Source: Sinonovacula constricta
Lineage: Eukaryota > Mollusca > Bivalvia > Cardiida > Solecurtidae
Assembly (NCBI GenBank): GCA_007844125.1
Contig: CM017568.1
Coordinates: 5,724,685-5,788,684, forward strand
Direction: 5' to 3'
Length of the DNA: 64,000 nucleotides
The notes under the pieces were generated by a model. That model did no database searches, was not told the origin of the DNA, and saw only the letters and a program-made list of their open reading frames with translations. The position numbers were made by a program, and so were the translations under genes. Shown one piece after another: positions 1 to 12,757 of the stretch. The stretch's first letter is position 1. Each line of letters opens with the position of its first letter.

Positions 1-3000
1 TTCGTTTCATGGTTCTTATAGCAATGTACAGCTATATAGGTTGGAGAAATGTTGCCAGACATATCTGGGGTAGAACCAGTGGTGTGCCACAGACCTGCTA
101 TAACTGGCAAGTTTGTTTTCGTTGTATGGTTCTTATAGCAATGTACAGCCATATAGGTTGGAGAAATGTCGCCAGACATATCTGGGATAGAACCACTGGT
201 GTACCACAGACCTGCTATAACTCACAAGTTTGTTTTTGTTGTATGGTTCTTATAGCAATGTACAGCTATATAGGTGGGAGAAATGTCGCCAGACATATCT
301 GGGGTAGAACCACTGGTGTACCACAGACCTGCTATAACTCACAAGTTTGTTTTTGTTGTATGGTTCTTATAGCAATGTACAGCCATATAGGTTGGAGAAA
401 TGTCGCCAGACATAGCTTGGATAGAACCACTGGTGTACCACAGGCCTGCTATAACTCGCAAGTTTGTTTTCATTGTATGGTTCTTATAGCAATGTACAGC
501 TATATAGGTGGGAGAAATGTCGCCAGACATATCTGGGATAGAACAAGTGGTGTACCACAGGCCTGCTATAACTCACAAGTTTGTTTTCGTTGTATGGTTC
601 TTATAGCAATGTACAGCCATATAGGTTGGAGAAATGTCGCCAGACATATCTGGGATAGAACCAGTGGTGTGCCACAGACCTGCTATAACTCGCAAGTTTG
701 TTTTCGTTGTATGGTCCTTATCAGAATGTACAGCTATATAGGTGGGAGAAATGTCGCCAGACATAGCTTGGATAGAACCAGTGGTGTACCACAGGCCTGC
801 TATAACTTGCAAGTTTGTTTTTGTTTCATGGTTCTTATAGCAATGTACAGCCATATAGGTTGGAGAAATGTCGCCAGACATATCTGGGGTAGAACCACTG
901 GTGTACCACAGGCCTGCTATAACTCACAAGTTTGTTTTCATTGTATGGTTCTTATAGCAATGTACAGCTATATAGGTGGGAGAAATGTCGCCAGACATAT
1001 CTGGGGTAGAACCACTGGTGTACCACAGGCCTGCTATAACTCACAAGTTTGTTTTCGTTTCATGGTTCTTATAGCAATGTACAGCCATATAGGTTGGAGA
1101 AATGTCGCCAGACATATCTGGGGTAGAACCACTGGTGTACCACAGGCCTGCTATAACTCACAAGTTTGTTTTCGTTTCATGGTTCTTATAGCAATGTACA
1201 GCTATATAGGTTGGAGAAATGTTGCCAGACATATCTGGGGTAGAACCAGTGGTGTGCCACAGACCTGCTATAACTGGCAAGTTTGTTTTCGTTGTATGGT
1301 TCTTATAGCAATGTACAGCCATATAGGTTGGAGAAATGTCGCCAGACATATCTGGGATAGAACCACTGGTGTACCACAGACCTGCTATAACTCACAAGTT
1401 TGTTTTTGTTGTATGGTTCTTATAGCAATGTACAGCTATATAGGTGGGAGAAATGTCGCCAGACATATCTGGGGTAGAACCACTGGTGTACCACAGACCT
1501 GCTATAACTCACAAGTTTGTTTTTGTTGTATGGTTCTTATAGCAATGTACAGCCATATAGGTTGGAGAAATGTCGCCAGACATAGCTTGGATAGAACCAG
1601 TGGTGTACCACAGGCCTGCTATAACTCGCAAGTTTGTTTTCATTGTATGGTTCTTATAGCAATGTACAGCTATATAGGTGGGAGAAATGTCGCCAGACAT
1701 ATCTGGGATAGAACAAGTGGTGTACCACAGGCCTGCTATAACTCACAAGTTTGTTTTCGTTGTATGGTTCTTATAGCAATGTACAGCTATATAGGTGGGA
1801 GAAATGTCGCCAGACATATCTGGGGTAGAACCAGTGGTGTGCCACAGACCTGCTATAACTCGCAAGTTTGTTTTTGTTGTATGGTTCTTATAGCAATGTA
1901 CAGCTATATAGGTGGGAGAAATGTCGCCAGACATATCTGGGATAGAACCAGTGGTGTGCCACAGACCTGCTATAACTCGCAAGTTTGTTTTCGTTGTATG
2001 GTCCTTATCAGAATGTACAGCTATATAGGTGGGAGAAATGTCGCCAGACATAGCTTGGATAGAACCAGTGGTGTACCACAGGCCTGCTATAACTTGCAAG
2101 TTTGTTTTTGTTTCATGGTTCTTATAGCAATGTACAGCCATATAGGTGGGAGAAATGTCGCCAGACATATCTGGGGTAGAACCAGTGTTGTACCACAGGC
2201 CTGCTATAACTCGCAAGTTTGTTTTTGTTTTATGGTTCTTATAGCAATGTACAGCTATATAAGTGGGAGAAATGTCGCCAGACATATCTGGGATAGAACC
2301 ACTGGTGTACCACAGGCCTGCTATAACTTGCAAGTTTGTTTTCATTGTATGGTTCTTATAGCAATGTACAGCTATATAGGTGGGAGAAATGTCGCCAGAC
2401 ATATCTGGGGTAGAACCACTGGTGTACCACAGACCTGCTATAACTTGCAAGTTTGTTTTCATTGTATGGTTCTTATAGCAATGTACAGCTATATAGGTGG
2501 GAGAAATGTCGCCAGACATATCTGGGGTAGAACCAGTGGTGTACCACAGGCCTGCTATAACTTGCAAGTTTGTTTTTGTTTTATGGTTCTTATAGCAATG
2601 TACAGCTATATAGGTGGGAGAAATGTCGCCAGACATATCTGGGATAGAACCACTGGTGTGGCAAAGACCTGCTATAACTCACAAGTTTGTTTTCGTTTCA
2701 TGGTTCTTATAGCAATGTACAGCCATATAGGTTGGAGAAATGTCGCCAGACATAGCTTGGATAGAACCACTGGTGTACCACAGGCCTGCTATAACTTGCA
2801 AGTTTGTTTTCATTGTATGGTTCTTATAGCAATGTACAGCCATATAGGTTGGAGAAATGTCGCCAGACATATCTGGGATAGAACCACTGGTGTGCCACAG
2901 ACCTGCTATAACTCACAAGTTTGTTTTCGTTTCATGGTTCTTATAGCAATGTACAGCCATATAGGTTGGAGAAATGTCGCCAGACATAGCTTGGATAGAA

Positions 3001-5166
3001 CCAGTGGTGTGCCACAGACCTGCTATAACTCACAAGTTTGTTTTCATTTTATAGTTCTTATAGCAATGTACAGCCATATAGGTTGGAGAAATGTCGCCAG
3101 ACATATCTGGGATAGAACCAGTGGTGTACCACAGGCCTGCTATAACTCGCAAGTTTGTTTTCATTGTATGGTTCTTATAGCAATGTACAGCTATATAGGT
3201 TGGAGAAATGTTGCCAGACATAGCTTGGATAGAACCACTGGTGTGCCACAGACCTGCTATAACTCACAAGTTTGTTTTCATTTTATAGTTCTTATAGCAA
3301 TGTACAGCCATATAGGTTGGAGAAATGTCGCCAGACATATCTGGGATAGAACCAGTGGTGTGCCACAGACCTGCTATAACTCACAAGTTTGTTTTCATTG
3401 TATGGTTCTTATAGCAATGTACAGCCATATAGGTTGGAGAAATGTTGCCAGACATATCTGGGATAGAACCACTGGTGTACCACAGGCCTGCTATAACTCA
3501 CAAGTTTGTTTTCATTTTATAGTTCTTATAGCAATGTACAGCCATATAGGTTGGAGAAATGTCGCCAGACATATCTGGGATAGAACCACTGGTGTGCCAC
3601 AGACCTGCTATAACTGGCAAGTTTGTTTTCATTTTATAGTTCTTATAGCAATGTACAGCCATATAGGTTGGAGAAATGTTGCCAGACATAGCTTGGATAG
3701 AACCAGTGGTGTACCACAGGCCTGCTATAACTCACAAGTTTGTTTTCGTTTCATGGTTCTTATAGCAATGTACAGCTATATAGGTGGGAGAAATGTTGCC
3801 AGACATATCTGGGGTAGAACCACTGGTGTACCACAGACCTGCTATAACTCACAAGTTTGTTTTCGTTTCATGGTTCTTATAGCAATGTACAGCTATATAG
3901 GCGGGAGAAATGTCGCCAGACATATCTGGGGTAGAACCAGTGGTGTACCACAGGCCTGCTATAACTCACAAGTTTGTTTTCGTTTCATGGTTCTTATAGC
4001 AATGTACAGCTATATAGGTAAGAGAAATGTTGCCAGACATATCTGGGATAGAACCAGTGGTGTACCACAGGCCTGCTATAACTCACAAGTTTGTTTTCGT
4101 TTCATGGTTCTTATAGCAATGTACAGCTATATAGGTTGGAGAAATGTTGCCAGACATATCTGGGATAGAACCACTGGTGTACCACAGACCTGCTATAACT
4201 CACAAGTTTGTTTTCGTTTCATGGTTCTTATAGCAATGTACAGCTATATAGGTGGGAGAAATGTTGCCAGACATATCTGGGGTAGAACCACTGGTGTACC
4301 ACAGACCTGCTATAACTTGCAAGTTTGTTTTCGTTGTATGGTTCTTATAGCAATGTACAGCTATATAGGTGGGAGAAATGTCGCCAGACATAGTTGGATA
4401 GAACAAGTGGTGTGCCACAGACCTGCTATAACTCACAAGTTTGTTTTTGTTGTATGGTTCTTATAGCAATGTACAGCTATATAGGTGGGAGAAATGTCGC
4501 CAGACATAGCTTGGATAGAACCACTGGTGTACCACAGACCTGCTATAACTTGCAAGTTTGTTTTCGTTGTATGGTTCTTATAGCAATGTACAGCTATATA
4601 AGTGGGAGAAATGTTGCCAGACATAGCTTAGATAGAACCACTGGTGTACCACAGACCTGCTATAACTTGCAAGTTTGTTTTCGTTGTATGGTTCTTATAG
4701 CAATGTACAGCTATATAGGTGGGAGAAATGTCGCCAGACATAGCTTGGATAGAACCACTGGTGTACCACAGGCCTGCTATAACTCACAAGTTTGTTTTCA
4801 TTGTATGGTTCTTATAGCAATGTACAGCTATATAAGTGGGAGAAACGTCGCCAGACATATCTGGGGTAGAACCACTGGTGTACCACAGGCCTGCTATAAC
4901 TTGCAAGTTTGATTTCGTTGTATGGTTCTTATAGCAATGTACAACTATATTGATGGGAGAATTGTCGCCAGACATATCTGGGGTAGAACCAGTGGTGTAC
5001 CACAGACCTGCTATAACTCACAAGTTTGTTTTTGTTGTATGGTTCTTATAGCAATGTACAACTATATTGATGGGAGAATTGTCGCCAGACATATCTGGGG
5101 TAGAACCACTGGTGTACTACAGACCTGCTATAACTGGCAAATTTGTTTTCGTTTTATGGTTCTTAT
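1..5166. repeat. 117-bp satellite array, about 44 units
   Basis: Units begin at ATGGTTCTTATAGCAATGTA and recur every 117 bp from position 9. The left edge lies outside the window. Sub-variants alternate within the unit (CATATCTGGGGTAG, CATATCTGGGATAG, CATAGCTTGGATAG; GGTTGG or GGTGGG). The period is 39 codons, so + frame 3 stays open for 1,485 codons and long stretches of the - strand are open too. I read this as an artefact of period, not a gene. One base is lost near 4392 (AGCTTGG to AGTTGG), which shifts the frame of later units. Read on the - strand, the unit resembles the 3' part of the SINEs at 21880 and 59020, for example in CACCAGTGGTTCTACC, CAGATATGTCTGGC and ATAGCTGTACATTGCTAT. The last unit breaks off at about 5166. 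Confidence 0.97.
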
Positions 5167-5167
5167 A

Positions 5168-5335
5168 AAAGTAGGTCACTAGGTAAAATTCTAGACAATG
5201 TTGTGATCACACCAGAGGCCACACTCTTGGTCTAATATTCACCAAATATATTCTAAAGTAAATTGATCTTACTTACTTGACGCCAGATATGAGTCTACTA
5301 AAAGCTTTTGTCCTCAGGTGAGCAATTATCATAAT
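5168..5335 (+). mobile_element. Right-hand fragment of AGCTCACCTGA-type element
   Basis: Immediately after the 117-bp array the sequence reads AAGTAGGTCACTAGGTAAAA, then CCAGAGGCCACACTCTTGG, and ends in CCTCAGGTGAGC. These match the inner and right-end sequence of the fuller copies at 10161-11220 and 15571-16237. The left part is missing and the satellite sits where it should be, so the array lies inside, or has replaced part of, this element. Confidence 0.75.
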
Positions 5336-7867
5336 TTTTCTGTCTTTAGAAGCAATGGAGATTTCACCTAAACATATAGACATTGAATTGACAGAAGTCT
5401 TATTATGAAACAAATTTTTTTGTTATGAATCTTTGGGAAAGCGTTTCCTGGTGCCTCTTTTAATACTAGCTAACTTGGCTGTATTTGCAGATATAGGATT
5501 AACTTCTTGGAAACCTGGTTTGTGGTGTTACTAGGTCACTCCGACACAAATCTAGGGCATCACTAAGTGGCTTTTAGCAAAAAATTTCAGGTTAACAGTA
5601 TATTGTATGCATTTTCTTTGCTCATATTTCTAGCTCACATTGTTGGATACAGCCTTTTAGGCTGTTATAGCTGTAATATTTACTAACTTTCTTTGGTTGA
5701 ATTCATATTCATATATTTTAAATGTTTCTGAAGACATCCCAAATGTATACCAGCTACTTGCATAAGACCATTGTTCTTTTTTAGTGTCTTCCTTTTCACT
5801 AATATAATGACTTAAAGCAAAGCCATAGGGAGATAAATCCATTCTTGTTATGTCTTCCCTGATTGATTTCAGCTTATGTTGCTTCTATGCCTTCAAATGT
5901 AATGCACTGTTACATAAAGGTCTAGAATAGATGAATCATGACTAGTGACAGCCAAAGCCATAAGTTTGTGTTTTAATGTCAAAAGCCAGTCAAAAGTTTT
6001 AAGTTTAAAAAAATCAACAGTGAATGACATCGTGCTTGGTAAATGACTCTCAGTTTTAAATAGTGCTTTATTCTAATATGTTTAACGTGAGCCAATTGGT
6101 TTATGAAAATGAAAAGACGAAGAAAAAATATTAACATCATACAATGTAGTAAATTTATTTGACTTCTGATGAATTTAAAAAGAAAACGTCTGACAAGGGC
6201 ACTTTGCAATATCACACATAAAATAAGTGGTTTGTTGCTGTGACAAAAAAATGAAAAGAATCAGATTTTTAACAGAGGATGCACTTTAATGGAGGTAAAT
6301 AATAACGTGCAGAATTAACTTTATCAGCCATTGGTTTTTATTTGGTCATTATTGTGTGTTCCTCTATTCTTTGTGGAGGAATACCCTTGAAAAATAATGA
6401 AGCAGAACCACCAGTGCACCATATGTCAGATGCAAGACCTCTCCACTTGACAATCCATGCTCTCTCAGGGTCTCAAACTTATGCAATATGATGCTGAGGA
6501 GTAATACATTGGCCTCACTTTCATACAGCCAATGGTTCCTCTACAAGGGTAAGAAAACCTGACTTTATAAAAAATCAGAAACAAAATCAAGTCTGTCTAT
6601 TAAATCATGATTTCAAGTGTCAAGACAGATACTTACTTGTGGATAATAGCAGACGACATTAATTCCATCTAATTAATTATCAGGTGAAAGTAGAATATTC
6701 AAATGAATCTTGTTAGGTTCTGTCAGTAAATTTGTCAAGCTAAAAGAAATGCAAGAAACCTCAATAATTCAAGTCAGTGTAACAAAGTCTTAGGATTGTA
6801 CAAGGCGACAACAATTCTTTGAAAATGAAAGCCTTTGTCACAAGAATGATCCAAATATAGCATCAAGTGGGAACCTTTTCGGAGAGCAGATGGTTTTAGT
6901 ATTGATTTTGGATAGTATTATGTATATATACTTGTGTAAGACCAGATTTTGTATAGTTTAAAGTAAAGTTTAAAGTATTTTCCTTCTTATGTTTTTCCAA
7001 TTTTTATATGCTCTCTTGAAACCTTAAACATAATATGTTATATGTAATGAAAATACATAGCATATTGTATCCATGTATTTTCTAAAGGTACTATTAATTT
7101 TATCCATAATATGTTCCATATATATCCACAATTCAAACAATAACTAAACAATAATATATGTTTCTTGACTACTGAATGCTATAGTAACTTTACTCATTGA
7201 ACGTAAAAGATCAAATGACTAGGTTCCCCATTGACCTAAAGTATCTGATCAAGAAGCTCATGCACACAACCCATGCACTTCTAAACACCACTTACCCTTT
7301 AAACAACACTCTCCCATACAAGCTTACATATTGAAACAGGATTGGTCTGTTGTTAGCATAGCTATTATTACACAATATACAATGTATTCACAACACCACT
7401 TACATGTGCATAAGGTTTAACTCAGAAAATTGATTGACATCTTTGCACAAATGGAGTTATAAATTTATCCATTTACCTCATATCCCCTGGGTAGAGCCAT
7501 CAAAGGAATCTACTAGTCATTGGTCAGTGGGATATTTTATTACTGTGGGAGTCAGTGCCAGATTTACGACCCCCCCTATTCATACTTAACTTGTCTCCCA
7601 TCTGTTTCTTTTTCTAATGTGGGATTCTAATCAATAATTAAAGGCTTTAACTGTGCAGCATCAGCAGCAAATTATCAAGTTCAGTAAGAGTTGCAGCCCT
7701 TAATGATATCTTTGACTTTAGAGGTATAAAGGTTTAGCATCTTTCAACATGATTGGATACATTGTGATAACAGTCATACTTTATCAGCATTTATAATACC
7801 AAATTATTCTCCTTTGATTTCTGGTCCAATATTTAACACTAGACTGGCTACTCCTGACAATATAAGA

Positions 7868-7945
7868 CTTGGGCAGATAGTGTAGGTCCAGATTAGCCAC
7901 TTCCCTGTTAAGAGCTGTCTGGTCAGAGTCTACTCTAATTGCTTT
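7868..7945. repeat. Copy of palindromic AATAGTGTAGAT dispersed repeat
   Basis: The segment has the same organisation as the copy at 16839-16906: a GATAGTGTAGGTCCAGAT arm, a GCCACTTCC...AAGAGCTGTC centre and a TGGTCAGAGTCTACTCT arm. It is a short inverted-repeat (MITE-like) sequence with no coding capacity. Confidence 0.5.
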
Positions 7946-8799
7946 CTGTGTACAAATAAGTACATAAACTTAACATTAACATATATATACATATAGATAG
8001 TATGTTAGCAAAAGCACTTATTTATTGTTTTATTGCTTTACACAATGCTAAGCAGCCAAATCTATACCCAATGGATGATGTTGAATGGTTTTAATATAAC
8101 GTTTGACATTGAAGAGCTCATTAGTTGGGATTTATGTATTAGAGACCTTAAATAAATAGAGAAAAAAATGTGACAATTTAAAAGAAGTACTAAAGGTCTG
8201 TTATTGAAAATCATTGCATATACCCATATATAGCAAAACTACTAAGGTTTTTTGTGCTGTTATGGATAAAATGATGCCTTGTGTCAGATTGAAAGTTTTA
8301 AATCAAGGTGCCTACTGTATATTTAAGCAATTACTTATTTGATTTTGGTCTAGTAAATATGCTAAATTTTAAATATTTATTGTAAATATATTGTGGTTTT
8401 GTGTATAACTAGAGAGAAATGCTATCCTTAAATTATCACCAGAATTGTTTAGGGAGGTCTTTTTTTTCAAGAAAAGAATCAAGTTGCTGAAGTAAACACT
8501 GCAGATCTCACAGAAAGATTCTGCAGACAAAAAGAAATTGTGCAAAGTGTGAGATGGTTCCCAGCACGTTCATATTCTTGCTAAAAGCATGTGCTCTCTG
8601 CAATGCCATGGATTGTGCGCATCATGATCTGTCTTGTTCTAGTTTATATCCCTGTATCCTTGTGTATTATTTCTTCCCCCTCCTCAGATCTATAAACAGA
8701 GATTCATATTCACCACCCACATAAAGCTGGCAGTATTTAGTGTAGAAATGGTCCTCTTAGCCAATCTTTACATTAATTCTTAGCATGCTAAGCATGAAC

Positions 8800-8976
8800 T
8801 GATCTGGCTTATGTAAATAGTGTAGATCAAGATTGGCCAGCTCCAGCTTGGGGCTGACTGATCTGGTTTATGTAAATAGTGTAGATCAAGATTGGCCAGC
8901 TTCAGCTTGGGGCTGACTGATCTGGTTAATGTAAATAGTGTAGATCAAGATTGGCCAGCTTCAGCTTTGGGCTGTT
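8800..8976. repeat. Three tandem 59-bp copies of the AAATAGTGTAGAT repeat
   Basis: TGATCTGG recurs at 8800, 8859 and 8918, each followed by TATGTAAATAGTGTAGATCA or a one-to-two-base variant and then GATTGGCCAGCT. The unit is a piece of the dispersed palindromic repeat seen singly at 7868, 9582 and 16839, here expanded in tandem. Confidence 0.85.
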
Positions 8977-9581
8977 CGATCAGGTCCTACACTTTTCTTT
9001 GGTTAAGTCAAGCAATATGTTCAGTAGCCTTCGTATGCAGATGTTCGCAGATGACTTAAAAGAGCTAAACAAACTGAAGCATGGTATGGGTTCACGCCTT
9101 GATAATTAATAACCTTCTGTTCTTTTATTCATCCATTATGCCCTGCCACTATTCAGGGGAAAAGGGTAAAACAATTTGCGAATCAATTCTGACACCATAT
9201 CATTGTCAGCAACATGAATATCTAAAAAATCATGCTGTTTGCTTTAACTGTTCTCAGTGAGATTAGATGGTATCTGTATTGATAGGGAAGTGTTTACTAT
9301 TTATGGACTATTTGTCTGCATGCCCCATATTGATTTTGACCACTTATTGAATTCTGTTTGTTGCCTAACTGACTAATTCTATTTTATAGGAGGCTTAATT
9401 GCATTATGCTTGTGAGAATAAAATTTCTTAGACTCTGACCTAGAAAAGGAAACTCAATACTCAGCAAAAAATTTGAATGTTGATGGTTTGGTTAACTTAA
9501 AATGGTTTGGTTAACTTGAAAGAAGTTTTCAGAAAAGAATGGAAATTTGTATCCTTATCTTGCTAAGCAACAAAAGTAACA

Positions 9582-9660
9582 AAAGCTTATGTAAATAGTG
9601 TAGATCCTGGATCAGCCTGCTCCCATTGGAACTCTCAGACTGGGGCCAAGCAACCCTTCC
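9582..9660. repeat. Dispersed AAATAGTGTAGAT repeat, single copy
   Basis: GCTTATGTAAATAGTGTAGA is followed by TCAGCCTGCTCCCATTGGAA. This matches the units at 8800-8976 in the left arm, with a diverged right arm. Confidence 0.55.
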
Positions 9661-10160
9661 CTGGGATCATGAACCACAGTGGTATAAATTTTATTAAAAT
9701 AATATGTACCTCAGAGTTTACTTGTCAACTTCAGAAAAAAAAGAAAATCATTGAAGTACTTCAGAATTTACCAAACATCTTCATAAAGTTATGCAGCATT
9801 GATGAGGCTTTTAAATATGAAGTGTGTTTGAAATTATGTCATATATTTATTAAAACTTGAACACAATTTATTGGTCAGTTATTTTAAAAGAAAATAAACT
9901 TGTATGAACCATGACTCTGGATGATTATACATTTTCTTACATGAATAATATTTTACACTGTTTAAATAAAGCTGTCGTACCCTCCAAATAATGTATCCTC
10001 TCTAGTGAATCATAAAATGCACATTGTTTATAATCAATAATATAAAGTTTGCCAATACTGGTTAAGTAATTATTTCGTAGCTTATTAAAAATCAGATAAA
10101 TATCTTGAGCAAAATAGCAAAAAACATATGCTATATAAACTGATCAATAGAAACATTTTT

Positions 10161-11220
10161 AGCTCACCTGAGCACAATGTATGAAGATGCTAGAGGCCAC
10201 AGTTTTTATCCAATCTTCATGAAACTTGGTCAGAATGTTTGTCTGCATGAAATCTTGGATGAGTTTATTATTGGGTCACCTGGGGTCAAAAACGAGGTAA
10301 AAATTTCAAATTTTAGGAAAAACTTGTAAACACATTAGAAACCACATTTATAGCCCAATCTTCACCAAACTTGGTTAGTGTGTTTGTCTGCATGAAATCT
10401 TTAATGAGTTCATAAATGGGTCAGCATAAAATCTTGGATGAGTTCCTTGTTGGGTTGCATGGGGTCAAAAAGTAGGGCACTAGGTTAAATCTTAGAAAAG
10501 CTTGTGAACACACTAGAGATCCTATTTATGGCCCAATGTTGACCAAACTTGATCAGAATGTTTACCTGCATGGAATCTTGGATGAGTTTATAACTGTGTC
10601 AGGTGCAGATAAAAGTAGGTCACTTGGTCAAATGTTAGATTTGTGAACATACTACAGGCCACATTTACAGGCCAATCTTCATCAAATTTGGTCAAAATGT
10701 TTGACTGCATGAAAGTTTGGACAAATTAGTTTTTGGGTCATGTTGGGTCAAAAAGTAGGTCACTAGGTCAAAACTTTGATAAAAGCTTGAGAACACACTA
10801 CAAGCCTCATTTATGGCCAAATCTTCACTAAACATGGCCAGAATGTTTGCCTGCAAGAAATCTTGGGTGAGTTTGTAACAAGGTCACATGGCGTCAACAG
10901 CTAGGTCACTAGGTAAAATTTTAAAGAAAACTTTGAAAACTTTTAGAGGCCTCATTGAAGGCCCAATCTTCACCTAACTTAGCCAGAATGTTTGCCAGTA
11001 TGAAATCTTTCATATGTTCTGAAGTGGGTCATGTGGATTCAGTAGGTTACTAGGTAAAACTATAGAAAATTTTATCAGCCCAGTGGCCACACTAATGGTC
11101 CAATCTTCACCAAAGATTTCTAAAGTAAATAACTCTTAATTACCTGACACCAGATATGAGCCTATTAAAAGCCTGTGTCCTCAGGTGAGCTATTAAAGGC
11201 CATCATGGCCCTCTTGTTTA
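10161..11220 (+). mobile_element. Non-autonomous AGCTCACCTGA element with internal tandem repeats
   Basis: The left end AGCTCACCTGA (10161) is the inverted complement of TCAGGTGAGCT at 11181-11191. After the right repeat comes a small hairpin sequence, GGCCATCATGGCC, followed by CTCTTGTTTA. The interior is a series of about seven diverged units of roughly 150 bp, each with a version of GGCCACATTTATAGCCCAAT, ACCAAACTTGGTCAGAATGT and GGGTCA...AGGTCACTAGGT. There is no ORF for a transposase. A Helitron-like origin is possible from the terminal hairpin, but the inverted ends argue for a cut-and-paste type; I leave the class open. Confidence 0.8.
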
Positions 11221-12401
11221 TATGGTAAGTTTAGCACACATTGTTAAGTGGTGTGTTTCTTGTTTAAATAAGTATATTGATGCAATGGGTAATTTCTACC
11301 AATGCAGGTCGCTTTGATATTGATCCAGACCTGCCTTGCTTCAGCATCCTTAAGATGGTCAAAAGTGATGCTGAGAAAGAAACAACACCTCAAGGGCTAG
11401 GAGAGTGTTCTTAGACCCCTTGGTTGTTATCTTTGCTCTGATTGTTGAGTGAATCCCCTGATTTGCTCAGCAACATTTTACAAACTACAGTAACAGTAAA
11501 TTTTACAAACATAATACATATATTGCTGTCGTTGCTGTTGAGGTCTGTTTGGTCTTATTTTTCTGATTCTATAAATTGTTTCCATTACTATTCTTTGCAG
11601 GAGTCATTATCTCGGGTTATAAAACAGAAACAACATCAGAAACAATCATTGTGTTGTTGGTATACAAACATAGCTTTAGATTTTATAACTTTAAGTTTTG
11701 TCCACAGAATTTTTCAAAGAACTAATGTATTGGCAAAATTTCTCTCATTTTTATTTTAAATCTTCTCAACAAAATGTAAGAACAGAACATTGACTGAATA
11801 GCCCCAGATGCACAGATGGTCGAATATGAGCCCTGGGCTAACAAAGCCTTGGGTTCGATTCTTCACCAAGACATACAAACACAAATGAGTAAAAAAAGAT
11901 TTAGTGGCATAGGTCCCTTCCATATAGCCTTAGTTGTAGATCCAGGGCTTGTCTGCCTGGTATGTGACTAACCATGGTATCACACCTGGCATTCTGAACC
12001 TGCTATCTGCTTGTAATGAGTATATTTCTTGATCGCTAGATATTTCCTTGTGGGAATTGCTGCAGCTAAGAAGCAACCAGCCGGTTCAGTTGTTTTGACC
12101 CTCGCAGAGTTAAAGAAGAGCCTATTGATATCAATGTGAAGACAACATTATATTGGCTTCCAGGAAACAGCTTTTATCGATGACTGAAATTTTAATGGAT
12201 TGGGACATTAACACACACATTAGACTCAGTATATACGAGCTTTGTTCAATAAATACGTAGAAAGAGCCCCTAACTTTTTAGATATTTTTTTGCAAAACTG
12301 CTTAAATGCATGACACTTTACCTAAACTAGAAAAAAATTATAAATTAAAAGAGAATATTAGATACATTGCATACACACTGAGATGTCATTGCCATAATAC
12401 A
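11221..12401. other. Non-coding stretch with weak repeat remnants
   Basis: No exon is evident. The 105-codon ORF at 11442-11759 is AT-rich with no recognisable motif. The region 11800-12120 has a tRNA-like patch (CACAGATGGTCGAATATGAG and TTGGGTTCGATTC) that could be an old SINE, but I cannot align it to the clear families in this window. Confidence 0.45.
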
Positions 12402-12682
12402 CCGGCCGCAATAGCTGAGGTGGTAGAGCATCGGCTTGTGAATCGGGAGGTCTTGGGTTCAAACCCCGGCTGGGTCAAAACAAAGACTTGGTAGTAGTGG
12501 CTTCTGTCCTAACACTCGGGGCTAAGGGGACAGCATTTCGCCTGAGTCGTCGGTGTCAGAAAAATAGACCGACCAGGTTCAGTCCCTGGGCACCTCATAA
12601 GTGCCCCTGTGCTATAATGATAGAAATGTCGCTGCACAGTATCGGCAAAAATGCCAGCAAATCCGATCCCATACCATAATAA
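12402..12682 (+). mobile_element. tRNA-derived SINE, family A, near full length
   Basis: The head contains Pol III promoter-like boxes: an A-box-like stretch in ATAGCTGAGGTGGTAGAGCA and a B box in GGGTTCAAACCCC. The body includes CTCGGGGCTAAGGGGACAGC and CAGTCCCTGGGCACCTCATA. The tail is TGCTATAATGATAGAAATGT followed by CGCTGCACAGTATCGGCAAA. Related copies lie at 56563-56800 and 60890-61050. It sits in the intron or flank just upstream of the first ankyrin exon. Confidence 0.85.
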
Positions 12683-12689
12683 TACAGTG

Positions 12690-12757
12690 AGGGGCTGAGG
12701 AGTTTCAAGTCGGCGACTCTAATCGCTTGGCAATGGGCACCCTCAGAAACAAGCTTA
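12690..12757 (-). mobile_element. SINE head fragment, reverse orientation
   Basis: Read on the - strand the segment gives GGGTGCCCATTGCCAAGCGA, then GAGTCGCCGACTTGAAACTC and CTCAGCCCC. This matches the tRNA-like head of the SINE at 21880 and the unit of the 65-bp array at 27591. Confidence 0.6.

Larger units (their letters stand above)
5336..10160. other. Non-coding, AT-rich stretch with small dispersed repeats
   Basis: I see no exon with an ankyrin or other recognisable motif and no convincing ORF. The longest ORFs are under 80 codons and lack splice context. Palindromic AAATAGTGTAGAT-type repeat fragments occur at about 7868-7945, 8800-8976 and 9582-9660. If the ANKS1-like gene starts upstream of the window, this is intron; otherwise it is flanking DNA. 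Confidence 0.6.

Noticed and set aside
9..4466. A 1,485-codon open frame made of 39-residue repeats
   Set aside because: The period of 117 bp is a multiple of three, so one stop-free unit keeps the frame open throughout. The opposite strand is also open over long runs, and the unit matches a SINE tail. There is no sign of selection on protein sequence.
11306..11414. Open segment after an AATGCAG acceptor-like site reading RFDIDPDLPCFSILK
   Set aside because: It ends at a stop without a donor, has no ankyrin features, and resembles what I recall of a dispersed molluscan repeat. I could not support it as an exon.
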